Assembly (NCBI RefSeq): GCF_014653945.1
Contig: NZ_BNAU01000001.1
Coordinates: forward strand, 868,001-932,000
Length of the DNA: 64,000 nt
Direction of reading: 5' to 3'
From: Amycolatopsis deserti
GTDB lineage: Bacteria > Actinomycetota > Actinomycetes > Mycobacteriales > Pseudonocardiaceae
The position numbers and the translations under genes were made by a program. Below, in pieces: positions 16,844 through 25,427 of this stretch (position 1 is the stretch's first letter; each line of letters opens with the position of its first letter). The notes beneath the pieces are model-generated. The model saw only the letters and a program-made list of their open reading frames with translations, had not been told where the DNA came from and ran no database searches.

Positions 16844-19147
16844 GTGACAAGGGTGCGAAGGGGCAACCTGCCGGTAGAGGTGACCAGCTTCGTAGGGCGC
16901 CGCGCGGAGGCCGCGCAGCTGAGGCGTGCGCTGGAAAGTCACCGCGCGGTGACGCTGACCGGAACGGGCGGGGTCGGCAAGACCAGGCTCGCGCTCCGGG
17001 TCGCGGCCGAAACGCGCCGAGCCTTCGACGACGGGGTGTGGTTCGTCGAGCTGGACGACGTTTCCGACGGTGCTCTGCTGGCGTCGACGGTTCTGGGCGG
17101 GCTGGGCCTGCGTGACGACGGCGGTCGCACGGCGCAGGCGCAGCTGCTCGATCACTTCCGCGGCTCACGTGCCCTGCTCCTGCTCGACGGATGCGACCGG
17201 GTGGTGGACGCGTGCGCAGGGCTGGTGGCGACTCTGCTGCAGGCCGCTCCGGACCTGCGCGTGCTCGGCACCAGCCGTCGTCCACTGCACATCGCCGGCG
17301 AAGCAGTGCTGCCCGTCGGTCCGCTTCCGGTGCCCGCCGAGTCCGACTCGACCGCGTCGGCGCTCGCGCGGTGCGACGCCGTCGCGCTCTTCGCGGACCG
17401 GGTGGCGGCGATCCGGCCCGGCTTCGCGCTGACCGACGCCAACGCACCGGCCGTGGCCCGTATCTGCAGGCAGCTGGACGGCCTGCCGATGGCGATCGAA
17501 TTCGCGGCCGACCGGCTGGACGTCCTGGCCCTGGACCACCTCGCCGAGCGGCTCGACGACGCGTACCGGCTGCTGGTCACGGGCAAACGCACCGCCCCGG
17601 AACGGCAGCGCACGCTGCGCGCGCTGGTCGAGTCGAGCTACACCCTGTGCACCGCGGACGAGCAGGTGCTGTGGAGCAGGCTCGCGGCGTTCACCGGGCG
17701 CTTCGAGCTCGACGCGATCGAGGAGGTCTGTGTCGGCGGTGCGATCACCGAGGAGTCCGTGCTGGGCCTGGTCACCGGACTGGTCGACAAGTCGGTGCTC
17801 AACCGGGACGAGCACCGGTCCGGATCCTGGTACCGGCTGCCCCGGCTGCTGCGTGAGTACGCCCGCGGCGAGCTCCTCGCGGAGCCGGACTGGACCGAGC
17901 TGCGCGAGCGGCACGCGCACTGGTGCCTGCGGCTCGCCGAGCGCTCGGCCGACGGCCTGCTCAGTCCGAAGGCCGACTACTGGGTGGGGCGCGTCCGCGG
18001 CAACCACGCCAACATCCGCGCCGCGCTGGAGTTCTGCCTCGAGGACGCCTCGCGTCAGACCTGTGCGCTGCGCCTGGCTTCGGCCCTGTGGCACTACTGG
18101 ATCATGGCGGGCCGGGTGGAGGAGGGCCGCGCCTGGCTGGAACGTGCGCTCCGGACGGGCGGCCACGAAACCGTGGAGCGGGCGATGGCGCTCGCCGCGG
18201 CGGCGTACCTGGCGGTCATCGACGGCGATGACCGGGCCGGCGCGTTGCTCGAGGAGGGGCTGGCTATCGAGCGGCGGCTCGCCGACCCGGCGCTCAGCGG
18301 CAACCTGTACTTCGTGGCCGGCTTGGCCGAGGTGCAGCGCGACGATCTCGCCGCCGCCCGCGCTCACCTCGAGGACGCCCTGGCGCAGTGGCGCCGGACC
18401 GACGACGTGATGGGCGTGTCACGGACACTGGCGCTGCTCGCTCTGGTGTGCGTGCTCGGCGAGGACACCGCGAAAGCCGTCGCCTACGCCGAGGAGTTCG
18501 TGCGGGACGCGGACGGCCCCGGGGACAACTGGGGACTGGCCTACATCCACGGGATCTTCGCCCTCGCCGCGCTCGGCGACGGCGACCTCGCGCGGGCGCT
18601 CGACGAGCAGCGCCGGGCAGCCGCGCTCGCCCAGCGTTACGAGGACGAGTTCGGCATGGTGTGGTGTGTGCAGAGCGGTGCGCTCATCCTGGCCGCCGCA
18701 GGCAGGCCCGAGGAGGCCGCCCAGCTGCTCGGCACAGCGGAGGACCACCGCGGCTTCACCGTCGTGCCCATGAGTGAGCTGCGCCGGGCGTGTGCGAAAG
18801 CCGTGCGTTCCGAGATCGGCGACCGCCGGTTCGCCGAACTGGAACGGCAGGGCCGGGGGATGACCCTCGCGCAGGCGGTGAACCTCGTCCTGGACCGTCC
18901 CGCCCAGGAGACTGGCGACCGGGAAACCCCCGACGACACCGGCCTGTCCAAACGCGAGTGGGAGGTAGCCGCGCTGATCGCCGAGGGGCGCAGCAACAAG
19001 GAGATAGCCGCGGCGCTGGTCATCTCCACGCGCACCGCCGAGGGGCACGTCCGCGGCATCCTCGCCAAGCTGGGACTGGTGTCCCGCGCGCAGGTCGCGG
19101 CCTGGATGACGGAGCGGCGCGCCCTCGCCCGCCCGGACTCGCGCTGA
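16844..19147 (+). CDS. LuxR-family ATP-binding transcriptional regulator
   Basis: The 767-residue protein starts with LPVEVTSFVGRRAE, has a P-loop GTGGVGKT at residues 40-47, an LLLLDGCD Walker-B-like strand, an NB-ARC/winged middle region, a TPR-like helical region (about 380-650) and a C-terminal LuxR HTH from residue 700 (LSKREWEVAALIAEGRSNKEIA). These are signal-dependent activators that need ATP. GTG 16844 is used as start. It is divergent from the VAO operon and lies between two identical operator-like elements, so it is the prime candidate activator of both flanking transcripts. Confidence 0.92.
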   Translation: MTRVRRGNLPVEVTSFVGRRAEAAQLRRALESHRAVTLTGTGGVGKTRLALRVAAETRRAFDDGVWFVELDDVSDGALLASTVLGGLGLRDDGGRTAQAQLLDHFRGSRALLLLDGCDRVVDACAGLVATLLQAAPDLRVLGTSRRPLHIAGEAVLPVGPLPVPAESDSTASALARCDAVALFADRVAAIRPGFALTDANAPAVARICRQLDGLPMAIEFAADRLDVLALDHLAERLDDAYRLLVTGKRTAPERQRTLRALVESSYTLCTADEQVLWSRLAAFTGRFELDAIEEVCVGGAITEESVLGLVTGLVDKSVLNRDEHRSGSWYRLPRLLREYARGELLAEPDWTELRERHAHWCLRLAERSADGLLSPKADYWVGRVRGNHANIRAALEFCLEDASRQTCALRLASALWHYWIMAGRVEEGRAWLERALRTGGHETVERAMALAAAAYLAVIDGDDRAGALLEEGLAIERRLADPALSGNLYFVAGLAEVQRDDLAAARAHLEDALAQWRRTDDVMGVSRTLALLALVCVLGEDTAKAVAYAEEFVRDADGPGDNWGLAYIHGIFALAALGDGDLARALDEQRRAAALAQRYEDEFGMVWCVQSGALILAAAGRPEEAAQLLGTAEDHRGFTVVPMSELRRACAKAVRSEIGDRRFAELERQGRGMTLAQAVNLVLDRPAQETGDRETPDDTGLSKREWEVAALIAEGRSNKEIAAALVISTRTAEGHVRGILAKLGLVSRAQVAAWMTERRALARPDSR

Positions 19148-19160
19148 CCCCGCCCACGAC

Positions 19161-19187
19161 CACGTAGCCGAACACGTAGTTCCGCGC
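19161..19187 (+). promoter_or_regulatory. 27-bp operator-like element before SDR/LigM-like unit
   Basis: This is the exact second copy of the element at 16696-16722, with CACGTAG repeats at 19161-19167 and 19173-19179. It begins 13 bases after the regulator stop and lies about 80 bases before the SDR start codon. Conservation over 27 bases between two unrelated intergenic regions implies selection. Confidence 0.7.
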
Positions 19188-19267
19188 TGGGAACGCCTCC
19201 TCCGCTCCCCGCATCATCGACCGGTCGCCTGAACGACCAGGTGAGCGACTCGAAGACGAGGAGCGCG

Positions 19268-20104
19268 ATGAAGGATCTGCGGAACAAGGTTGCCGTCGTG
19301 ACCGGCGCCGCGAGCGGGGTCGGGCTTGGGCTCGCTCTCCGGTTCGCGCGGGAGGGCATGAAGGTGGTGCTCGCTGACGTCGAGGACGGGGCACTGCGGA
19401 ATGCCGTGGAGAGTGTGCGGGCCGAGGGAGCGGAAGCGATCGGGGTGCGGACCGATGTCCGGTCCGCCGAGGCGGTTCAGAACCTCGCGGACGTGACCGT
19501 GGAGACGTTCGGCGGCGTGCACGTGTTGTGCAACAACGCCGGAGTGGAGACCGGGGGCCTGTTCACCGACATCCCGCCGGAAAGCTGGAAATGGGTCCTG
19601 GACGTCAACCTGTACGGGGTCCTGCACGGGTGCCGCACCTTCGTGCCGCTGATGCGGAAGCAGGGCGAGGGGCACATCGTCAACACCGGGTCCGGAGCGT
19701 CGTTTTTCGCGGGCTTGCCGACCTTCGCGCCCTACATCACGTCCAAGTTCGCGGTCCTGGGACTCACTGAGAGCCTCGACATGGAGCTGCGTGCCGCCGG
19801 TGACAACGTGCGGATGTCCTTCCTCGCCCCCATTGCACGGACCAGGATGCCCGACGCCGAGCGCAACCGGCCCGAGGACGTTCCCGAGGTCGCCGCCGAT
19901 CCCACGCGACAGCGGGTCATGGACGCCATCCGCGCGAACAACGAGCTGGGTCTGGATCCCTCGGAAATCGCGGAACTGGTCGTGCGGGCCATCCACGACG
20001 AGCGCTTCTTCGTGATCGTGCAGCCGGAGACGACGATCCAGGCGCTGGAACAGCGCATCGCCTGGATCCGAGATGGCAAGCCCGTGGAGCAGCTCGAACT
20101 CTGA
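19268..20104 (+). CDS. Short-chain dehydrogenase/reductase
   Basis: The 278-residue product is a classical SDR with TGAASGVG, NNAGVE, a Ser in NTGSGAS and YITSK. The C-terminal part (IAELVVRAIHDERFFVI, then VQPETTIQALEQRI) is longer than in minimal SDRs. GAGGAGCGCG precedes ATG 19268. The LigM-like gene begins 43 bases downstream, so both likely form one transcript behind the 27-bp element. The substrate is unknown. Confidence 0.88.
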   Translation: MKDLRNKVAVVTGAASGVGLGLALRFAREGMKVVLADVEDGALRNAVESVRAEGAEAIGVRTDVRSAEAVQNLADVTVETFGGVHVLCNNAGVETGGLFTDIPPESWKWVLDVNLYGVLHGCRTFVPLMRKQGEGHIVNTGSGASFFAGLPTFAPYITSKFAVLGLTESLDMELRAAGDNVRMSFLAPIARTRMPDAERNRPEDVPEVAADPTRQRVMDAIRANNELGLDPSEIAELVVRAIHDERFFVIVQPETTIQALEQRIAWIRDGKPVEQLEL

Positions 20105-20147
20105 CCCCCGCGGGGCGCAGCGCCGCGCAGAAACGAAAGGTAATCCC

Positions 20148-21539
20148 GTGGTCGAAGACACCAGCTCTCCGAAGCAGTTCCCCCATTCCCCGTTCGTCCC
20201 GTACGATCCCGCGGTCCAGCTCTACGAGGTGCCTGCCTGGTCCCTCGGGGGATACGCCGATGCGTGGGAGTACACCGGATGGCGGGACGAGACGATGTCC
20301 TGGAAGACCACCGCGTCCATCCACGGTCATCTCAACCCCTCGCCGACGGTGCGGCTGTCCGGGCCCGACGCGCTGCGGTTCCTGTCCAGCGTGTGCGTCA
20401 ACGGGTTCCGGAAGTTCCCGGTCGGCACGTCCCGGCACGCGATCATGACCGATGACTCCGGGAACGTCGCGACGCACGGCATGCTGTTGCGGCTCGGTGA
20501 AGAGGAGTTCATCACCTACTGGCTGGCGCCGTACCTGAACTACCGGCTGGCGCAGCAGCCGGATCTCGACGTCGTCGCCGAGGACCTCACCGGCCAGGTC
20601 TTCCTGTTCCAGATCGCGGGTCCGCGGTCCCTGGAGATCCTCGAAGCGGCCGCGGAGGAGAACCTCCACGACATCAGGTTCCTTGGGCACCGCAAGACCA
20701 CGGTGGCCGGCGCCGAGCTGACCATCGCGCGCGTGGGCATGGCCGGCTCGCTGGCCTACGAGCTGCACGGCCCGGTCGAGCACGCGGTCCGGGTGTACGA
20801 CGCGATTCTGGCGGCGGGCAAGGAGTACGGCATCCGGCAGCTCGGGATCAAGGCCTACATGTGCAACCACACCGAGGGCGGGTTCCCTCAGGGGTACTAC
20901 CACTTCCCGTACCCCTGGGGAGAGGACGAGCAACTCCAGGAGTTCCTCGCGTCCATCGGGTTCCCGCCCATCGGCCGCGACCTGGTTCTCCGGGGCAGTG
21001 TCGGGCCCGATCTCAAGCGCCGGTACCGGACTCCGTTCCAGCTGGGCTGGGGCCACGTGGTCCGGTTCGACCACGAGTTCCCCGGCCGCGCGGCGCTGGA
21101 GCGCGAGGCGGCCGCGGACGAGAGCCGGATGGTGACGCTGGTGTGGAACCCGGAGGACATCGCCGAGGTCTTCCTGTCGCAGTTCCGGCCCGGTGAGGAG
21201 CACCCCGACATGGAGCTGCCGAACCACTTCATGTACGGGACAGGGGACCCGCAGCACCGGCAGGTGCTCTGGGCCGACCGCGTCCTCGCGAACGGCAGGG
21301 ACATCGGGACGTCTTCGGGCAGGTGCTACACCTACTACTCCCGGGAGATGCTGTCCCTGGCCACCGTGGAGACCGCGTTCGCCGAGGAAGGCACCGAGGT
21401 CGTCGTGCTCTGGGGTGACCCGGGCACGAACCAGAAGGAGATCCGCGCGACCGTGGCGCGGTTCCCGTACCTGACCGACCCGGTGCGCAACGAGAAGGCG
21501 GACGTCAGCACCATCCCGAGCCGCTACCCGGCGAGGTGA
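20148..21539 (+). CDS. LigM/GcvT-like THF-dependent demethylase (first copy)
   Basis: This 463-residue member of the glycine-cleavage-T fold is close in length to LigM/DesA-type O-demethylases. Visible signatures are the opening YTGWRDETMSWK, VRLSGPDALRFLSS, FQIAGPRSLEIL, MAGSLAYELHGPVEHA, GWGHVVRFDHEFPGRAALE and a C-terminal EIRATVARFPY. GcvT-fold enzymes move a methyl or methylene group to tetrahydrofolate. The nearby FolD and PurU genes and the VAO-type oxidase fit O-demethylation of a methoxylated aromatic. GTG 20148 follows GAAAGG. The exact substrate is not known. Confidence 0.82.
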   Translation: MVEDTSSPKQFPHSPFVPYDPAVQLYEVPAWSLGGYADAWEYTGWRDETMSWKTTASIHGHLNPSPTVRLSGPDALRFLSSVCVNGFRKFPVGTSRHAIMTDDSGNVATHGMLLRLGEEEFITYWLAPYLNYRLAQQPDLDVVAEDLTGQVFLFQIAGPRSLEILEAAAEENLHDIRFLGHRKTTVAGAELTIARVGMAGSLAYELHGPVEHAVRVYDAILAAGKEYGIRQLGIKAYMCNHTEGGFPQGYYHFPYPWGEDEQLQEFLASIGFPPIGRDLVLRGSVGPDLKRRYRTPFQLGWGHVVRFDHEFPGRAALEREAAADESRMVTLVWNPEDIAEVFLSQFRPGEEHPDMELPNHFMYGTGDPQHRQVLWADRVLANGRDIGTSSGRCYTYYSREMLSLATVETAFAEEGTEVVVLWGDPGTNQKEIRATVARFPYLTDPVRNEKADVSTIPSRYPAR

Positions 21540-21553
21540 TCACAAGACCTCGC

Positions 21554-21593
21554 GGCAACGCCTCCCGGGCCGACCGGCCCGGGAGGCGTTGCC
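21554..21593. terminator. Perfect 19-bp inverted repeat between convergent genes
   Basis: Arms GGCAACGCCTCCCGGGCCG (21554-21572) and its exact complement (21575-21593) are separated by two bases between the LigM-like stop and the convergent MDR gene stop. A strong bidirectional terminator is the obvious role, serving both transcripts. Confidence 0.8.
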
Positions 21594-21597
21594 CGCA

Positions 21598-22608
21598 TCA
21601 GGCGGATGTCCTCACCATCAACTTGCCGGAGTTGCTTCCGTCGAACAACATCGACACGGCGTCGGCGGCGTTCTCGATGCCCTCGACGACGTGGGAGCGC
21701 TGACGGAGCCGCCCGGTGGCGAACAGATCGTGCAGCACCGCGTCGAACTCCGGGATGCGGTCGGCGAACCTCGGGACCACGAACCCTTCGATCCGCGCGT
21801 TCTTGAACAGCAGGAGCGGCAGGTTCCGAACTCCGTACGCGTCGGCCGCGCCGGCCAGGTCGTACTGGGAGATGGCGCCGCAGGCGACGATCCGGCATCC
21901 GTTCGCCATGTTCTCCAGCACCGCGTCCAGAACGGCGCCGCCGACGTTGTCGAAGAAGAGGTCGACCCCGTCCGGGCACAGGGCGGCCAGCCGTTTGCCG
22001 AGATCCTCGGATTTGTAGTCGATGACCGCGTCGGCTCCGATCTCGGTGACGTAAGCGCACTTCTCGGGACCGCCGGCGATGCCGATCACGCGGCAGCCCC
22101 GCGCCTTCGCGATCTGCACGGCAATGCCACCGGTCGCGCCGGCGGCGCCGGAGACCACGACGAGGTCGGACGGCGCCAGCGCGCCGACTTCCAGGATCCC
22201 GATCGCGGCGGCACGACCGATGTGTGAGAACACGGAGACGTACGCTTCCTCGGGAACACCATCCCGCGGCGTCTGCTTTTCCAGCAGCGCCGGGTCAGCG
22301 ACCGCGTACTCCTGCCAGGTCCACAAACCGCTCACCAGGTCGCCGGTCCTGAACCGCTCGGTATCGGATTCCACCACTTCCCCCACACCGACCCCGACCA
22401 TGGGGTCGCCGACCGCGAGGGGCAGGAAGGTCATGTCCGGGTCCAGCTTGAGCCAGTTCCGCGTCGTCGGATCAACGGACAGGAGACGGGTCTTGACGAG
22501 GACACGGCCGGGCTCGAGTGCCGGTATGTCCCGGTCCTCCAGCCGGAGGCATTTCGGGTCGTACCTGCCACGGGACGGGGCTCGGATGATCCAGGTGCGG
22601 TTTCGCAT
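21598..22608 (-). CDS. MDR-family NADP-dependent oxidoreductase
   Basis: The 336-residue product is of the zinc-free leukotriene B4/prostaglandin-reductase type. It begins with RNRTWIIRAPSRGRYDPK and has VKTRLLSVDPTTRNWL, MVGVGVGEVVES, the Rossmann motif VSGAAGATGGIAVQIAKARG, IDYKSEDL and DLFFDNVGG. These reduce activated double bonds with NADPH. ATG 22608 was chosen at the conserved N-terminus; the frame stays open 5' through the next gene. It is last in the operon starting with the MFS gene and ends at the 19-bp hairpin. Confidence 0.88.
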   Translation of the reverse strand: MRNRTWIIRAPSRGRYDPKCLRLEDRDIPALEPGRVLVKTRLLSVDPTTRNWLKLDPDMTFLPLAVGDPMVGVGVGEVVESDTERFRTGDLVSGLWTWQEYAVADPALLEKQTPRDGVPEEAYVSVFSHIGRAAAIGILEVGALAPSDLVVVSGAAGATGGIAVQIAKARGCRVIGIAGGPEKCAYVTEIGADAVIDYKSEDLGKRLAALCPDGVDLFFDNVGGAVLDAVLENMANGCRIVACGAISQYDLAGAADAYGVRNLPLLLFKNARIEGFVVPRFADRIPEFDAVLHDLFATGRLRQRSHVVEGIENAADAVSMLFDGSNSGKLMVRTSA

Positions 22609-22646
22609 GTCTGCTCCATTGCAGGGAACGGGTTGTCCGTGGGGAT

Positions 22647-23444
22647 TCAGAACAGATCGTCGAAGTAGGTCGTGGTGCCGCCCAGCGAGGTGCCGCCGTC
22701 GACCGGCAGTGCGTGCCCCTGCATGTAGGAGGCGGCGTCGGAGCAGAGCCAGAGCACCGCTTGCGCCATCTCGTCCGGCTGCGCCATCCGGCGCATCGGA
22801 ATGCCGTTGATGAGGCGGTCGACCGCCGGGGCGGGGAGGTTGGCGAGGAAGGGCGTGTCGACGAGACCCGGGCACAGCGCGTTGATGCGGATGCCCTGGT
22901 CCGCGTAGTCCATCGACGCGGCGCGGGTCAGGCCGACCACACCGTGCTTGGTCGCGGTGTAGCAGGCGAGGGTGTAGCCGCCGATCAGTCCCGAGATCGA
23001 CGCCGTGTTGACTATCGCGCCCCCGCCCTGCGCGAGCATCGCGGGGATCTCGGCCTTGAGGCAGTAGAACACCGACGAGAGGTTGATGTCGACGACCCTG
23101 CGCCACTCCTGTGAGTCCAGGTCGGCGAGGCGGACCGTCGTGGCTTCCACGCCGGCGTTGTTGTGGGCGACGTCGAGCCGTCCGTGGTCGGCGACGATGC
23201 CCTCGATGAGGGACCGCACACTGTCCTCGTCGGCCACGTCGCCGTGGCGGAACTCGGCGATGCCGCCCGCTTGCGTGATCGAGTCCACCGCTGCTTTTCC
23301 GCCGTCCTCGGAGATGTCGGCGACGATCACGGTGGCGCCGGCGCGGCCGAACGCGGTCGCGCTCGCCCGCCCGATTCCCGAGCCGCTCCCCGTAACCAGG
23401 ACGACCGCTCCCGTGTAGTCCGCTTTCATAGTGTTTCTCGGCAT
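22647..23444 (-). CDS. Short-chain dehydrogenase/reductase
   Basis: The 265-residue classical SDR has TGSGSGIG, VADISEDGG, HNNAGVE, a catalytic Ser in NTASISG, YTATK and CPGLVDTPF. ATG 23444 is favoured because GAAAGGG lies 9 bases upstream; ATG 23453 sits directly against that site and ATG 23429 is further away. It lies between two other reductase genes on the minus strand. Confidence 0.86.
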   Translation of the reverse strand: MPRNTMKADYTGAVVLVTGSGSGIGRASATAFGRAGATVIVADISEDGGKAAVDSITQAGGIAEFRHGDVADEDSVRSLIEGIVADHGRLDVAHNNAGVEATTVRLADLDSQEWRRVVDINLSSVFYCLKAEIPAMLAQGGGAIVNTASISGLIGGYTLACYTATKHGVVGLTRAASMDYADQGIRINALCPGLVDTPFLANLPAPAVDRLINGIPMRRMAQPDEMAQAVLWLCSDAASYMQGHALPVDGGTSLGGTTTYFDDLF

Positions 23445-23472
23445 TTCGGCCATCCCTTTCGTGTTATCCGAG

Positions 23473-24219
23473 TCAGGTGACCAGGAATCCGCCGTCGACG
23501 GCCAGCACGTGCCCGTTGACGAACCCGGCGTCCGGGGAAACCAAGAAGGACACCGCGGCGGCGATGTCCTCCGGTGTGCCGAGCCGGCCCACCGGGGTGC
23601 GTGCCTTGCGAAGTTCGTACCCGGCGTCGTCGACGACCGAGCGCGCTCCGGGTGTCGGCACCGCACCGGGCAGCACGGCGTTGACCCGGATGCCCTCACC
23701 GCCCAGCTCGCCCGCCGCCTGCAGCGTGAGGCTGGTGACCGCGCCCTTCACCGCCGAGTACAGCGCCCCACCGGGCACGCTGCGGACGGCAGCGGGGGAG
23801 GAGAGGTTCACTATCGCGCCGCCGCTGCCGGCGCGCATGATCGGGACCGCTGCCTGCATGGTCCAGATCGCCGCTTTCACACCGACCCCGAACATGCCCT
23901 CCACGGTGTCCTCGTCGAAGCCCGTGATCGGCGCGTAGCGGATCCACATCGCGTTGTTGACCACGGCGTCGAGGCGGCCGTGCCGCTGCCGGATCCCGGC
24001 GAACGCCGCGAGTACCGCCGCCCGGTCCGACACGTCGAGAGCGAGGCTTTCGGCCTGACCGCCGGAATCGCGGACGGTGGCGGCCGACTCGTCGGCCGAG
24101 CTGCCGTCACGATCGGCGGTGATGACGAAAAAGCCGTCCTTGGCGAGCCGGGAGGCCACGGCGCGGCCGATACCGCGCCCTGCCCCGGTGACCACCGCGA
24201 CCTTGCTGGGGGTGACCAT
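23473..24219 (-). CDS. Short-chain dehydrogenase/reductase
   Basis: The 248-residue product has TGAGRGIG, DVSDRAAV, NNAMW in place of the usual NNAG, a Ser in NLSSPA, YSAVK and a C-terminal LAVDGGFLVT. An upstream GTG at 24237 would overlap the P450 stop by 4 bases (GTGA) and add 6 residues; ATG 24219 gives the normal SDR N-terminus. Either way it is translationally close to the P450. Its likely role is oxidation of a P450-derived alcohol, by position only. Confidence 0.85.
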   Translation of the reverse strand: MVTPSKVAVVTGAGRGIGRAVASRLAKDGFFVITADRDGSSADESAATVRDSGGQAESLALDVSDRAAVLAAFAGIRQRHGRLDAVVNNAMWIRYAPITGFDEDTVEGMFGVGVKAAIWTMQAAVPIMRAGSGGAIVNLSSPAAVRSVPGGALYSAVKGAVTSLTLQAAGELGGEGIRVNAVLPGAVPTPGARSVVDDAGYELRKARTPVGRLGTPEDIAAAVSFLVSPDAGFVNGHVLAVDGGFLVT

Positions 24220-24233
24220 TTCTCTGTTCGTCC

Positions 24234-25415
24234 TCACTGTGCTAGGGCTACGGGCAGGGTCTCGACTTCGGTCACCGCGTTGCTCTCCCGCGTGGGCCAG
24301 GGGCCGGTGAGCCGCGTCCGCGGGAATCGTTGCGCCACCGCGAGAACCGCCTCGTTGATCTCCAGGCGGGCGAGGTGCTGGCCGAGGCAGTTGTAGGGCC
24401 CCGCGCCGAACATCATCGGGCGGACGGCCGGCCGGTCGACCCGCCAGGTGCCCGCGTCCTCGAACACCGCGGGGTCCCGCTGGGACGCGCGGACGGAGAC
24501 GTACACCCACGAGCCCTTCTCGATCGGGTACCCGTCGAGCTCGGTGTCCTCGGCCGCGAGGCGGAAGATCGTGTTGAACCGCGGGCGCAGCCTGATGGCC
24601 TCCTCGGTGGCCGCCGGGATCTTCGCCGGGTCGGCGACCACGGCCTGCCAGCGCGCGGGCTCCTCGAGCAGCATCCCGAACACGATGGCGGTCTGGTGCA
24701 CGGTGTTGTCGATGCTCGCCTGCAGGATGGACAGCGCCTCGGCGTGCAGTTCCTCCTCGGTCAGGGCCCCGGCCATCTCCTGTCGGATCATCATCGACGT
24801 GAAGTCGTCGCCCAGGTTCTGCCTGCGGGCGTCGATGTGCTCACGCACGAACTCGAGCCCCTCCCAGAACGCGTCGATGAACTCCTGCTTGCGGTTCTGG
24901 TCGTTGTTGAGCAGCGGGCCGAGCACGCTGTCCGACAGGCGCGCCACGGTGGGGGCGAATTCCAGCGGCGCGGAGACCAGGTGGCAGTACATGCGTGGCG
25001 GGAGCTTCCACGCCAGGTCGCGCAGGATGTCGACGCTGCCGGGGTCCTCGATCTCGTCGAGGATGCCGTGCACGATCTGCCGCACGGTTCCGGCGAGTTT
25101 CCCGATCTGGACCGGGCGAAGCAGTTTCGCGAGCGGTACCCGCATCCGCGTGCGTTGCTCGCCCTCGGTGACCGTCACAACCTGGTCCCAGCGTCGCCGG
25201 ATCTCACCGTCGACGATGCCGAAGTCGTCCAGTCGTTTGTGGAACGACGGGCCCTTGAGCAGCGCCGGGTGCTCCAGCGCGTGCAGGCCGGCCTGGTAGC
25301 CCAGAACCTCGTAACCCCGGCTGCTTCGCGCGATCCAGCTCCTGTCCCTGGCCTCCTCGAGTTCACGCAGGTCCGTGGTGCCGGCGGTGATCCACGGCAG
25401 ATCCATTGTCGTCAT
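24234..25415 (-). CDS. Cytochrome P450 (second copy) with altered I-helix
   Basis: The 393-residue P450 has ExxR in EEAIRLRP and the heme loop FGAGPYNCLGQHLARLE with the cysteine ligand. The I-helix reads ASIDNT at residues 233-238: the usual Gly is Ser and the conserved oxygen-activating Thr is Asn237. Asn at this place is known from P450cin. The gene sits between a serine hydrolase and an SDR in a minus-strand operon that also has a PDR-type reductase three genes upstream, the likely electron source. Confidence 0.9.
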   Translation of the reverse strand: MTTMDLPWITAGTTDLRELEEARDRSWIARSSRGYEVLGYQAGLHALEHPALLKGPSFHKRLDDFGIVDGEIRRRWDQVVTVTEGEQRTRMRVPLAKLLRPVQIGKLAGTVRQIVHGILDEIEDPGSVDILRDLAWKLPPRMYCHLVSAPLEFAPTVARLSDSVLGPLLNNDQNRKQEFIDAFWEGLEFVREHIDARRQNLGDDFTSMMIRQEMAGALTEEELHAEALSILQASIDNTVHQTAIVFGMLLEEPARWQAVVADPAKIPAATEEAIRLRPRFNTIFRLAAEDTELDGYPIEKGSWVYVSVRASQRDPAVFEDAGTWRVDRPAVRPMMFGAGPYNCLGQHLARLEINEAVLAVAQRFPRTRLTGPWPTRESNAVTEVETLPVALAQ

Positions 25416-25427
25416 CGCTACTCCTGA

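Noticed and set aside
21554-21593. Attachment site or transposon end at the long perfect inverted repeat
   Set aside because: It sits exactly between two convergent stop codons and has a tight two-base centre, as expected for a terminator; no transposase or second copy is seen.
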